Source: Variibacter gotjawalensis (GTDB lineage Bacteria > Pseudomonadota > Alphaproteobacteria > Rhizobiales > Xanthobacteraceae). From it: 64,000 nucleotides of DNA. Shown piece after piece: positions 53,604 to 62,161 of the stretch (positions within the stretch are counted from its first letter, which is position 1; each line of letters opens with the position of its first letter). The DNA lies in assembly GCF_002355335.1 (NCBI RefSeq), contig NZ_AP014946.1, forward strand, positions 3,549,501-3,613,500, given 5' to 3'. Made by a program: the position numbers and the translations under genes. The notes beneath the pieces were generated by a model. The model made no database searches and was not told the DNA's origin. It saw nothing but the letters and a program-made list of their open reading frames with translations.

Positions 53604-54509
53604 TCAGACTTTCAACACCGGCTCTTCGGCGCGCAATTCTTCGTCTTCGATCTGAATCGTGACGTGATCGAGCGAGAACTCCGTGTGCAGCATTGTGCGC
53701 GCAGCGCGGAGAATTCTTTTCGCGTCCGCCATATCGTCGACGACAAGATGGCAACATAAAGAATCCATGCCGGACGTAATCGTCCACACGTGCAGATCGT
53801 GCACCGCGCGCACGTCGGAAAGTTCCTTCAGCGCGTCACTCAGTCGCACGAGATCGATTTCCGACGGCACACCTTCGAGCAAAATGTGCACGGCCTGCAT
53901 CAGCAGTCGCCACGTGCGCGGCACGATGAAGAGCCCGATCGCCGCGCCGATGATTGGATCCGCGAGCGTCCATCCGGTCGTCATCACAATGATCGCCGCA
54001 ATGATGACGCCGACCGAACCGAGCATGTCGGCGAAAACTTCGAAGTATGCTCCTTTGACGTTGATGCTCTCCGACGATCCTGCCGCGAGCAGCTTCATCG
54101 AGATGAGATTGACGACAAGGCCGACGCTGGCGACCAGCAGCATCGGCCAACCGAGAATCTCCGGCGGATCGACAAAGCGGCGATACGCTTCGTAGAGGAT
54201 GAACGCGGTGAGCAGCAGCAGCACGGTCGCATTCGCGAGCGCCGCCAAAATCTCGGCACGCAGATAGCCGTATGTCTTTTGCGGTGTCGGGTCACGCTCG
54301 GCGAAACGGATCGCGATCAGCGCCAGCGCGAGACCGCCGGCATCGGTCAGCATATGCGCCGCGTCGGCAAGAAGAGCGAGCGATCCCGTGATCAAGCCGC
54401 CGACGACCTCGGCGACCATATACCCGGTCGTCAGCAGCAGCGCGCCGACGAGCCGGCCGCGATGTTGACCGGCTTTCGAAGCGTGGCCGTGATCATGCCC
54501 GCCGTGCAT
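53604..54509 (-). CDS. CDF family cation efflux protein (CzcD-like)
   Basis: A 301-residue metal/H+ antiporter with six membrane helices. The N-terminus MHGGHDHGHASKAGQHRG is a His-rich metal-binding stretch. TM2 carries the H-x3-D site in ADAAHMLTDAGGLALAL, and TM5 carries VKGAYFEVFADMLGSVGV, where the first ligand is Glu in place of the His of ZitB; CzcD-type proteins share this. The cytoplasmic C-terminal ferredoxin-like domain holds VHDLHVWTITSGMDSLCCHL. Probable substrates are Zn, Cd or Co. The His-rich secreted protein lies next to it. Confidence 0.93.
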   Translation of the reverse strand: MHGGHDHGHASKAGQHRGRLVGALLLTTGYMVAEVVGGLITGSLALLADAAHMLTDAGGLALALIAIRFAERDPTPQKTYGYLRAEILAALANATVLLLLTAFILYEAYRRFVDPPEILGWPMLLVASVGLVVNLISMKLLAAGSSESINVKGAYFEVFADMLGSVGVIIAAIIVMTTGWTLADPIIGAAIGLFIVPRTWRLLMQAVHILLEGVPSEIDLVRLSDALKELSDVRAVHDLHVWTITSGMDSLCCHLVVDDMADAKRILRAARTMLHTEFSLDHVTIQIEDEELRAEEPVLKV

Positions 54510-54590
54510 TTTCGCTCTCCTGGTGTTCCCCTAGCGCTCGCGACGAGAGCCAATCATAGCTTCTGATTGGCTTTCGATTCTTGAGTTGTC

Positions 54591-54639
54591 GCATTTTCTT
54601 GACGTGAACCGGTTTCCACTTCACTTGAAAATGCTCTAG
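54591..54639. repeat. Short rhizobial-type inverted repeat, family E
   Basis: GCATTTTCTTGACGTGAACC at the left end and CACTTGAAAATGCTCTAG at the right end form an inverted repeat around a GGTTTCC centre. The GCATTTTC...GAAAATGCTCTAG pattern is a recurring intergenic element in rhizobial genomes. It lies between the CDF gene and the divergent Nudix gene. A second small inverted repeat, CCAATCA/TGATTGG, is at about 54550-54570. Confidence 0.7.
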
Positions 54640-54705
54640 CCATGCAATCTAGTTCGCGCAAATGGGCCGTAACATTACAAATGGCCTTAAGATTTCCGGG
54701 AGTGA

Positions 54706-55491
54706 TTGTTGTCCGCACCTGTTCCGATTCGGCCGGCTTCGACGCTGCTTCTGCTGCGCGAGCAGCAGACGCTCGAAGTTCTGATGGTCGTTCGCCATAC
54801 GGCGATCGACTTCAACTCCGGCGCAATGGTTTTCCCTGGCGGAAAGATTGAAGAGTCCGACGGCAGCGACGACTGGAAGGACGACACGGTCGGTTGGGAC
54901 GAGACCCCGCCCGAGGAGCGCGCCCCACGCGTCGCGGCGATCCGCGAAGCCTTCGAAGAATCCGGCATTCTGCTCGCCCGCCACGGTGACGGCCGAGAGT
55001 TCCTCGGTGATGATGCCGTGACGGCGGCGCGCAAGGACGTCCACGACGGCAAGCGCGACTTCCGTGACCTCGTGCGCACGCACGGACTGAAGCTCGACTT
55101 CACCGACCTCGTCCCCTACGCGCGTTGGGTCACGCCCGCGCACATGCACAAACGCTTCGACACGTTCTTCTACCTCGCGGTCGCGCCGGCTGAGCAGCTC
55201 GCGATCTGCGACGGGCACGAAACGGTCGAGGCCGAATGGCTCTCGCCCTCCGCCGCGCTGGAGCAGGCGCGCGACGGCAAACGCACACTCGTCTTCCCGA
55301 CGCGCCTCAATCTGAAGATGCTCGCCGAAAGCGCGACCGTCGATGCTGCCATCGCGGCGTCACGGACGCGCACGATCGTCAGCGTCGAGCCGTTCGTCGA
55401 AACGCGCGGCGATGCGAAGTATCTCTGCATCCGCGATGATGCAGGCTACGGCGCCGTGTCGGAACTTATCCCGCGCAAGCCGAAACAATAA
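54706..55491 (+). CDS. Nudix hydrolase with an interrupted Nudix box
   Basis: A 261-residue protein of the Nudix superfamily, similar in plan to the NUDT19-type group. The Nudix box is split: it opens FPGGKIEES near residue 45, then an insertion with [19 protein letters not shown], then resumes with [15 protein letters not shown]. The first conserved Glu position appears as Asp. Downstream there is a fold core ([20 protein letters not shown]) that matches this subgroup. The start is TTG at 54706 (or 54709), with GGGAG in front and a stop just upstream in the frame. Substrate unknown; relatives act on CoA derivatives or nucleotides. Confidence 0.88.
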   Translation: MLSAPVPIRPASTLLLLREQQTLEVLMVVRHTAIDFNSGAMVFPGGKIEESDGSDDWKDDTVGWDETPPEERAPRVAAIREAFEESGILLARHGDGREFLGDDAVTAARKDVHDGKRDFRDLVRTHGLKLDFTDLVPYARWVTPAHMHKRFDTFFYLAVAPAEQLAICDGHETVEAEWLSPSAALEQARDGKRTLVFPTRLNLKMLAESATVDAAIAASRTRTIVSVEPFVETRGDAKYLCIRDDAGYGAVSELIPRKPKQ

Positions 55492-55522
55492 CCGTCAAGA
55501 ATCGATCGAAGAGGAAGCAATC

Positions 55523-56650
55523 ATGGATGTTCGCGCCGCACTCGCCGTACAGGCCGGCAAACCGCTCGAAATCGCCACCGTGCAGCTCGAAGGCCCGAAG
55601 GTCGGCGAAGTTCTGATCGAGATCAAAGCGACCGGCATTTGTCACACGGATGAGTTCACGCTCTCAGGCGCGGACCCCGAAGGTCTGTTTCCGGCGATCC
55701 TCGGCCACGAAGGCGCCGGCGTCGTCGTCGATGTCGGGCCCGGCGTCGTGTCGCTGAAGAAGGGCGATCACGTCATTCCGCTCTACACGCCGGAATGCCG
55801 CTCCTGCCCGTCGTGCCTGTCGCGCAAGACAAATCTCTGCACCGCGATCCGCGGCACGCAGGGCCAAGGCATGATGCCGGACGGCACCTCGCGCTTCTCG
55901 ATCGGCGGCAAGCCGGTGCATCACTATATGGGCTGCTCGACCTTCGCGAATTTCACCGTGTTGCCGGAGATTGCTTGCGCGAAGATCCGCGAGGACGCGC
56001 CGTTCGATAAGGTCTGCTACATCGGTTGCGGCGTCACCACCGGCATCGGCGCGGTGATCAACACCGCGAAGGTGGAAGAAGGTGCGACCGCCATCGTGTT
56101 CGGTCTCGGCGGCATCGGGCTGAACGTCATTCAAGGCCTGCGGCTCGCGGGCGCCGACATGATCATCGGCGTCGATCTCAACAACGACAAGAAGGCTTGG
56201 GGCGAGCGTTTCGGCATGACGCACTTCGTCAACCCGAAGGAAGTCGGCAATGACCTCGTGCCGTATCTCGTCAACATGACGAAGCGCGGTGCGGATCAGA
56301 TCGGCGGCGCGGACTACACCTTCGACTGCACCGGCAACGTCAACGTGATGCGCCAGGCGCTCGAAGCCTGCCATCGCGGCTGGGGCGAGAGCATCATCAT
56401 CGGCGTCGCCGGCGCCGGTCAGGAAATCGCGACGCGCCCGTTCCAGCTCGTCACCGGCCGCGTCTGGAAGGGCACGGCGTTCGGCGGCGCGCGCGGCCGC
56501 ACGGATGTGCCGAAGATCGTCGACTGGTACATGCAGGGCAAGATCGAGATCGACCCGATGATCACCCACACGATGCCGCTCGACGACATCAACAAGGGCT
56601 TCGATCTCATGCACGCCGGCGAGAGCATTCGTTCGGTGGTGGTGTATTAG
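55523..56650 (+). CDS. frmA: S-(hydroxymethyl)glutathione dehydrogenase / class III alcohol dehydrogenase
   Basis: Oxidises the glutathione-formaldehyde adduct to S-formylglutathione with NAD; also reduces S-nitrosoglutathione. It has 375 residues, normal for class [24 protein letters not shown] at the start, catalytic zinc ligands in [12 protein letters not shown] and [12 protein letters not shown], the structural zinc loop [32 protein letters not shown] and [18 protein letters not shown]. It stands 31 bp after the Nudix gene. No fghA or frmR is next to it. Confidence 0.97.
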   Translation: MDVRAALAVQAGKPLEIATVQLEGPKVGEVLIEIKATGICHTDEFTLSGADPEGLFPAILGHEGAGVVVDVGPGVVSLKKGDHVIPLYTPECRSCPSCLSRKTNLCTAIRGTQGQGMMPDGTSRFSIGGKPVHHYMGCSTFANFTVLPEIACAKIREDAPFDKVCYIGCGVTTGIGAVINTAKVEEGATAIVFGLGGIGLNVIQGLRLAGADMIIGVDLNNDKKAWGERFGMTHFVNPKEVGNDLVPYLVNMTKRGADQIGGADYTFDCTGNVNVMRQALEACHRGWGESIIIGVAGAGQEIATRPFQLVTGRVWKGTAFGGARGRTDVPKIVDWYMQGKIEIDPMITHTMPLDDINKGFDLMHAGESIRSVVVY

Positions 56651-56659
56651 CCGCTCTTG

Positions 56660-56772
56660 TAGCCCGGATGAGCGGCGCGCGCAGCGCGCTCGCGATATCC
56701 GGGATGCGCGCTGCGAATGCTGATCCCGGATGTCGCACACGGCGCTGACGCGCCGTTGCTCATCCGGGCTAC
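56660..56772. repeat. Intergenic palindromic repeat, family A copy 3
   Basis: Starts TAGCCCGGATGAGC and ends GCTCATCCGGGCTAC; internal CGGGATGCGCG and ATCCCGGATG arms. It starts 9 bp after the frmA stop and is followed 31 bp later by family D. Confidence 0.9.
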
Positions 56773-56803
56773 GATCTAACGCACGGACCATCCGTATCAC
56801 TCC

Positions 56804-56892
56804 GTCATGGCCCGGCTTGTCCGGGCCATCCACGACTTGCTTTTCGCAAAAAGAAGAAAGACGTGGATGGCCCGCATAAAGCGGGCCATGAC
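56804..56892. repeat. Intergenic palindromic repeat, family D
   Basis: Outer arms GTCATGGCCCG and CGGGCCATGAC, inner arms GGGCCATCCACG and CGTGGATGGCCC, with an A-rich loop TTTTCGCAAAAAGAAGAAAG. It lies beside the family A copy and just before the 3' end of the formamidase gene. Confidence 0.85.
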
Positions 56893-56922
56893 GTTTCTAC
56901 ATTGAACGCAACAGGCGCGCGG

Positions 56923-57879
56923 CTACTTCTTCAACCCATCCAGCTGCGACTTCGGCAGCATCGCGTGCACGCCTTTGTTGCCGTTCACCAACTGCGTGAT
57001 GTGCATGTCGCAGGCGAGGCTGCAGAGCGTGTAAGCGTCTTCCCGCGCCAGCCCCGAAATCTCGCTCGCCCACGCGATCATGTCACGCAGCGCCTGTTGC
57101 GCGGCGAGATCGAGGTCGATGTTGAACGCCATCGTCATGTAGTGCGTGGGCGTCTCTGCGCGCGGAAGCTTGATCTTCAAATCCTTCCGCAGAATGATCT
57201 CAAACGTGCCTTCCATCGCGGTCTCAATCGCCGTGACGCAGACTTCGCCGTCGCCCTGCACCGCGTGGCCGTCGCCGATGAAGATCTTGCCGCCGTCGTT
57301 GAAGCACGGAAGGTAGAGCGTCGATCCCGGCAGCAATTGCTTGTTGTCGAGATTGCCGCCGAATTCGCGCGGGATCATCGACGTGATCGCGCCGTAAGCC
57401 GGCGTCGGCGCCGTGCCCATCACGCCGAAGAACGGCGACAGCGGTAGCTTCTTGCCCCACGGCAGCAGCGCGACATTCTCGTCGAGCGACAGCTCGATAT
57501 GCATCAACCGGTAGAACTCGCCGAAATCCTCCGGCAGCGTGCCCGACAGCGGACGAATGACGTTGTAGCCCCAGTTGGTGCGCAGCTTCACGTCGAGAAT
57601 GCGCAGCTCGATCACGTCGCCGCGCTCAGCGCCCTTCACGGCAATCGGCCCAGTCAGGATATGCGGACCGATGGTGAATTTGTGCGCCGCATGGATCTCC
57701 GCGTACTCGGGAAGAACGCGCAGCCCCTTCCCGTCCGGCGGCAATTGCCACGGCCCGCCGGAGATCGTTTCCACCGTGACCTTGTCGCCGCTTTCGATTT
57801 CGAGAACGGGCGGAAGCGCGGCGTCGAGGACGCCGTAGGTCACCGTCTTCGCGGTGGCCGGAAGCTTGTGATGCGTCAT
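56923..57879 (-). CDS. Acetamidase/formamidase family protein
   Basis: A 318-residue cytosolic amidohydrolase of the FmdA/AmdA family, which hydrolyses formamide or short amides to carboxylate and ammonia. Key segments are VTVETISGGPWQLPPDGKGL, HILTGPIAVKGAERGDVIEL, VMGTAPTPAYGAITSMIP, the metal/catalytic-like IFIGDGHAVQGDGEVCVTAIE and the conserved EDAYTLCSLACDMHITQLVN near the C-terminus. It begins 11 bp downstream of the stop of a substrate-binding protein gene on the same strand, so the two are probably one transcript. Confidence 0.92.
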   Translation of the reverse strand: MTHHKLPATAKTVTYGVLDAALPPVLEIESGDKVTVETISGGPWQLPPDGKGLRVLPEYAEIHAAHKFTIGPHILTGPIAVKGAERGDVIELRILDVKLRTNWGYNVIRPLSGTLPEDFGEFYRLMHIELSLDENVALLPWGKKLPLSPFFGVMGTAPTPAYGAITSMIPREFGGNLDNKQLLPGSTLYLPCFNDGGKIFIGDGHAVQGDGEVCVTAIETAMEGTFEIILRKDLKIKLPRAETPTHYMTMAFNIDLDLAAQQALRDMIAWASEISGLAREDAYTLCSLACDMHITQLVNGNKGVHAMLPKSQLDGLKK

Positions 57880-57890
57880 GGCGGGAACGT

Positions 57891-59483
57891 TCAGTCCATC
57901 TTGATGGCGGTGTAATCCTGGAACCAGTTCCGCGCCTGCACGAAACCCTTCACCTTGGCGGACAGTCCGCGCGGATTGAGATCGTGCACGACGAGCAATG
58001 CTGCCGCATCGTCGACGAGGATTTCGTTGACGCGTGCGAGCAGCAGCATCTGCTTGTCGAGATCGAACTCGTTGCGCGCGGCGCGGATCGCCGTGTCGGC
58101 TTCGGGATTGTTGTAGTAACCCCAGTTCGAGCCGTTCGGCGCGATCAGCTGCGAGTCATGCATGATGAGGCCCGCGGTCGGCTCCTGCACCGGCATCGCA
58201 ACGTTGAGACCGGATGCGGCTTTCTGCACCGGCTGCTTTGCACCACCGCGCAAGTATCCGATGATAGTCGAGAAATCGACCACATCGAACTGGACGTTGA
58301 CGCCAACGTCTTTCAGGTTCTCCTGGATCGCTTCGTTCATCGGCAGCGGGATCATCTGCCCGCCTCCCGACGACGCGATGATCACGCGGATATCGACCGG
58401 CTTCGACGGTCCGTAGCCGGCTTCGGCGAGCAGCTTCTTTGCGGCGGCCGGATCGTATTTCAACTCGAACTTCGGCTTACCGAACCAATTCGCGTCCGGC
58501 GTTGCGAAACCTTTCGCCGGCACCGCGGTCTTGTTGAGCATCGTTGCGATGCCCTCGCGGTCGATCGCGAGATTGATCGCGCGGCGCACGCGAACGTCGG
58601 CGACCGGCCCGGCCGGATCGAAATTGAAGCGCCACAGCCAGGTATGCGGCGTGATGTTGGTGACAACCTTGAAGCCCGCCGCTTTGAGCGAGTCGATCGC
58701 ATCCGGCGGCAGCGTCTCGACGAGATCGACTTGGCCGGAGCGCAGCGCCGCAACGCGCGCGGTCGGGTCCGGGATCGGAACGAGCGAGGTCTGCTTCGTC
58801 TTCGGGACGCGGTTCGGATTCCAGTATCCGGCAAACGCTTCGAGATCGAGCCGCGTGCGCGGCGTCAGCTCTCTAACTTTGTATGGCCCGGTGCCGGATG
58901 GCTTCGACGCAAACTTCGTCCAGTCGCCGCCGAATTCGGTGAACCGCGCCGGGCTCGAGAACAGGATCGTCGAGAGTTCGTACGGCAAGAAGCCGTTCGG
59001 CTGATTGGTCTCGACGAAGATCGTGCGGTCGTCGATTTTGCCATAGGACACGACGGAGGCCGCGCGGTAGCGCGCCAGGCCGGACCGGCTCGCGTCATAC
59101 TGCGGCGCCTTGTTGTTGTAGATCGCGTCGAAATTCCAAACGGCCGCGTCAGCGTTGAACGGCGAACCATCGTGGAATTTGGCTTCGCGCAGCTTGAAGG
59201 TCCAGCGCTTCGGGTTGGCCTCATCGACCGACCAGGATTCGGCGAGGCCAGGAATGATCTTGCCCTGCTTGTCGGCGGACGACAGGTCCCACGCCGTGAG
59301 CCCCTCGAAAACGAGATAGCCGCCGAAGCGCAGGCCTTCGAAGCCACCGTCCGGCGCGCCCCACATGCGCGGAATATCCGATAGCGAGATGCCGATGCGC
59401 AGCGGCGCCTCGGCCTGCGCGCGCGGCGCAACCAAGCCAAGCCCCAAAGCCAACAGCAATCCCAAACGACGGACTTGCCTCAT
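57891..59483 (-). CDS. ABC transporter family 5 substrate-binding protein
   Basis: A 530-residue periplasmic binding protein of the oligopeptide/nickel (SBP_bac_5) group. The start at 59483 gives a signal peptide (MRQVRRLGLLLALGLGLVA to RAQA); GGAGGCG lies before the ATG. Features are PLRIGISLSDIPRMWGAPDGG, the LAESWSVDEANPKRWTFKLR block, GTGPYKVRELTP and FNFDPAGPVADVRVRRAINLAIDR. No permease or ATPase genes lie alongside, so it must use other transport subunits or be an orphan. It precedes the formamidase gene by 11 bp. Confidence 0.93.
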   Translation of the reverse strand: MRQVRRLGLLLALGLGLVAPRAQAEAPLRIGISLSDIPRMWGAPDGGFEGLRFGGYLVFEGLTAWDLSSADKQGKIIPGLAESWSVDEANPKRWTFKLREAKFHDGSPFNADAAVWNFDAIYNNKAPQYDASRSGLARYRAASVVSYGKIDDRTIFVETNQPNGFLPYELSTILFSSPARFTEFGGDWTKFASKPSGTGPYKVRELTPRTRLDLEAFAGYWNPNRVPKTKQTSLVPIPDPTARVAALRSGQVDLVETLPPDAIDSLKAAGFKVVTNITPHTWLWRFNFDPAGPVADVRVRRAINLAIDREGIATMLNKTAVPAKGFATPDANWFGKPKFELKYDPAAAKKLLAEAGYGPSKPVDIRVIIASSGGGQMIPLPMNEAIQENLKDVGVNVQFDVVDFSTIIGYLRGGAKQPVQKAASGLNVAMPVQEPTAGLIMHDSQLIAPNGSNWGYYNNPEADTAIRAARNEFDLDKQMLLLARVNEILVDDAAALLVVHDLNPRGLSAKVKGFVQARNWFQDYTAIKMD

Positions 59484-59636
59484 GCGCACGCCTCCGATCA
59501 CGGCAAATCCCGGCGACGGCGATGCTCGCAAGCGTTGTGCCAGCTCTATTGGGGGTAGAAATCCAGGCGGTATCGCAGCGCTCACAACGGCGTTGCGTCA
59601 AACCGCACCGGTTTGCCTAGCAAACGGGCAGCTGGT

Positions 59637-60815
59637 TCAGGAGGCTTTCGCAGCCTTGCCGCCGCGCAGGCGGTCGCGCAGACGGCGAAGCTGATTGCGC
59701 CCGGCTTCGCGCGCATCGAGCACGCCGCGCAGCATCGGCACTACCGGGTCGGCGGCACGCGTCGGAATGAGCAGACGGCCCATCGTCACGCGATCCTTCC
59801 AGAGCGGATCGACAAACGAACTGTCCGCCTCGGTGTTGGAGTCGACCGCCTCGACAATCGGATCAGCGCAGTAATGGCGCGTAACCTCGAGCGCGAGTTG
59901 AAGGCCCGGCGAGAACTTCGCCATCGCTTGATCGAAGCCGATCTTGAACCACGATGCGAGGCGGCCTTGCCGCACGACGATACCGGAGGCGATCGGACGC
60001 TCGCCGACATACAGCGTGAGGATATCGAGCGCACCGCGCGCCGCCATCTCGGGCGCGGCTTTGCGGATGAAAGCGGCATCGCCCGCATGCTGCGCGAGCG
60101 CGGTGCCCTTTTGGGCTTTCCAGCCTTGCTGTTCGAGCTGCAGGAACGCCTCGAGCGCGGCGCGGATCTCGTGCGGCTGACGCGCGACGCGAAGCTGCAC
60201 GTTGCCTTGCTGTTCGAGCCGGCGGCGCGAGCGCTGCAGCGTCCGCATCGACGTCGCGCCGATCGCGGCATCGAGGCTCTGCCGCGCGTCGAGTTGCGCG
60301 CGCGTGTATTGCCGCAGCGGATTGGACACCGCCTCGCCGGACGGATCGATCACCGACAGCAATTCGCTGCCCATCTCGGCATACGGCAACACGATCGCAC
60401 GAGCGCCATCGGCGACGGCGGCGGCGCACAGCTTGCGCCACGCTTCCGGCGCGAAGCGGCGATCGATCAGCGGCATCGAGAGCGGACCGTAACCCTGCCA
60501 CGCATACATGATCGGCAGCGGCAGCTTCACGGCCTGCCACGCACTGACGACCGGCAGCAGCCCGATCAACCGGCCCCGTCCCTCGCCTTGCCACGCGAGC
60601 AGCGCGCGTGCGCCGGAGGTGACGCGCGCGCCTTGCAGCGCAGTCTTCGCCCAGGTTGGGTCGTAGTAGGGATTCGGCGCGAGCGCGTTTTCTGCGAGCG
60701 CCAGCCACGGTCGGTCCGGCACGGCGGCGAGATCGACCGTCTCGCACCATGTCTGCGCGGGTTTTTCGACGCCCTCAGCGGTCGTCGCCAATGGATAGGC
60801 CGTTGACCGGTTCAT
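59637..60815 (-). CDS. GNAT-family (BioF2/CelD-like) acetyltransferase
   Basis: A 392-residue protein of the CelD/BcsL (BioF2-like) acetyltransferase group, with a tandem GNAT-like fold. The first half contains NALAPNPYYDPTWAKTALQ and LLPVVSAWQAVKLPLPIMYA; the second half holds FLQLEQQGWKAQKGTALAQH, LDILTLYVGERPIASGIVV and SWFKIGFDQAMAKFSPGLQL, which is the characteristic region. The C-terminus is basic (RNQLRRLRDRLRGGKAAK). Related proteins act in cellulose or polysaccharide synthesis; no cellulose genes are present here, so the acceptor is unknown. It lies 150 bp upstream of the binding protein gene. Confidence 0.8.
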   Translation of the reverse strand: MNRSTAYPLATTAEGVEKPAQTWCETVDLAAVPDRPWLALAENALAPNPYYDPTWAKTALQGARVTSGARALLAWQGEGRGRLIGLLPVVSAWQAVKLPLPIMYAWQGYGPLSMPLIDRRFAPEAWRKLCAAAVADGARAIVLPYAEMGSELLSVIDPSGEAVSNPLRQYTRAQLDARQSLDAAIGATSMRTLQRSRRRLEQQGNVQLRVARQPHEIRAALEAFLQLEQQGWKAQKGTALAQHAGDAAFIRKAAPEMAARGALDILTLYVGERPIASGIVVRQGRLASWFKIGFDQAMAKFSPGLQLALEVTRHYCADPIVEAVDSNTEADSSFVDPLWKDRVTMGRLLIPTRAADPVVPMLRGVLDAREAGRNQLRRLRDRLRGGKAAKAS

Positions 60816-60933
60816 CACGAAGTTCTTCGGTTTGAAGCCCGAACGTTATCGTGCTCAACTTAATGAATGCTCGCCCGAATGTCGGGAAATCCGTGAGAGA
60901 TCGTTAACTAATGAACTGCCCTGCCGGAATACG

Positions 60934-61371
60934 ATGCCGATAGAGACCGACGGAAGCCTCGCGCCCGACATCATCACGCGTTTCGAAACCGACCCGCACA
61001 AAGCCTTCACGCATATCGGCGCGCGCATCACCTACATGTCGCGCGAATGCATTCGCGCAGAGCTCCCGGTCCATCCCGGTGTCGAAAACCGTGATGGCTC
61101 GCTGCATGGCGGCACGATCATGGCGATCGGCGATCATATCGGCGCGGTCGCGACGATTCTGAATTCGCCGCCCGGCAAAGGCACGACGACGGTCGAGAGC
61201 AAGACGAACTTCTTCGCGCGCATTCCGCCCGGCGATATCGCGCTCGCCGAGTGCACGCCGTTGCATCGCGGGCGCACGACGCAAGTGTGGGAGACGCGCA
61301 TCAAGCGCCGCGACGGAAAACTCTGCGCGATCACGGTGCAGACGCAGCTGGTGATCGACCGAGAAGTCTAG
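60934..61371 (+). CDS. PaaI-type hotdog thioesterase, paralogue 1
   Basis: A 145-residue hotdog-fold acyl-CoA thioesterase. The PaaI-like active-site segment is VENRDGSLHGGTIMAIGDHI, with the conserved HGG and Asp, and the last strands contain LAECTPLHRGRTTQVWETRI. It shares the CTPLHRGRTTQVW block with the protein at 61748. The start MPIETDGSLAP was chosen because upstream in-frame codons have weaker sites. Its stop overlaps the convergent YARHG gene by 4 bp. Substrate unknown. Confidence 0.9.
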   Translation: MPIETDGSLAPDIITRFETDPHKAFTHIGARITYMSRECIRAELPVHPGVENRDGSLHGGTIMAIGDHIGAVATILNSPPGKGTTTVESKTNFFARIPPGDIALAECTPLHRGRTTQVWETRIKRRDGKLCAITVQTQLVIDREV

Positions 61372-61643
61372 CGGCAGCCGTAGGCACGTTCCTGCTGGAC
61401 GATGTAGGCGACGCGATTGCGGTCGCGCTGCGACATCGGCAGATCGCGCTCGTCGTCATACTGGCAACCCGCGTTGCCGAATTGGCGGATCGCGCGCGCC
61501 GTCTTGAAGCAGTAGCCGGCCCGTTTGTAGATCGAGTTTCGCTCGAGCCAGAGATCGTCGCACGGATCCTGTGCGCGTGCCGGCGGTGCGAGCAGACTGA
61601 TCAGCGATGACGCTGCGAGCGCGCAGAGCAACAGGCGTGTCAT
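61368..61643 (-). CDS. Small secreted YARHG-domain protein
   Basis: A 91-residue exported protein. Signal peptide MTRLLLCALAASSLISLLAP to RAQ; the mature part carries the YARHG-like pattern LWLERNSIYKRAGYCFKTARA, with AIRQFGNAGCQYDDE and SQRDRNRVAYIVQQERAYGC. Four mature Cys could form two disulfides. Function of YARHG proteins is unknown. It is placed between two hotdog thioesterase paralogues that run the opposite way. Confidence 0.85.
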   Translation of the reverse strand: MTRLLLCALAASSLISLLAPPARAQDPCDDLWLERNSIYKRAGYCFKTARAIRQFGNAGCQYDDERDLPMSQRDRNRVAYIVQQERAYGCR

Positions 61644-61747
61644 GATATTTCCCCTCGCGGAACAAGCTTGACGTGGTGGCGCAAAGACTTCCTTCGGACG
61701 CCCGGCTGAATTATGACGCAAACCATCGACAACGCGAGATTTGTGTC

Positions 61748-62152
61748 ATGCGCCCGCCTGCCAGCCAGCAACCGCCCTTCGCGGAATTCGTCGGCATCAA
61801 GGTCACGGACCTTAATCCGGATTGCATCAGGGGCGAGTTGGAGATCCGCGAAGAGCTGTCGAACCGCAACGGCGTCGCGCATGGCGGCGCGATCATGGCG
61901 TTCACGGACAATCTCGCCGGCACGTCGACGACCGTGAACATTCCGGACGACATGACGACGACGACGATTGAAGCGAAGATCAATTTCTTCGCCGCGATCC
62001 CGAAGGGCGATATCGCCAAGGGCGAGTGCACGCCGCTGCATCGCGGGCGCACGACGCAAGTCTGGCAAAGCCGGATCACGCGCAGCGACGGAAAACTCGC
62101 CGCCGTCGCGATCCATACGCAGATGGTGATGCCGGTTCGCCGCGGCGGTTGA
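61748..62152 (+). CDS. PaaI-type hotdog thioesterase, paralogue 2
   Basis: A 134-residue hotdog-fold thioesterase. Active-site segment NRNGVAHGGAIMAFTDNLAG; later KGECTPLHRGRTTQVWQSRI. It resembles the 60934 protein, but its substrate pocket residues differ. The start MRPPASQQPPFAEFVG was chosen as the best fit to length. The gene ends GTTCGCCGCGGCGGTTGA at 62152, and a diverged copy of this very end recurs at about 62464-62480 inside the following tandem repeat. Confidence 0.9.
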   Translation: MRPPASQQPPFAEFVGIKVTDLNPDCIRGELEIREELSNRNGVAHGGAIMAFTDNLAGTSTTVNIPDDMTTTTIEAKINFFAAIPKGDIAKGECTPLHRGRTTQVWQSRITRSDGKLAAVAIHTQMVMPVRRGG

Positions 62153-62161
62153 TGTCAAAAG

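Noticed and set aside
57984-59384. 466-aa open frame on the plus strand
   Set aside because: Antisense to the substrate-binding protein gene; no motif.
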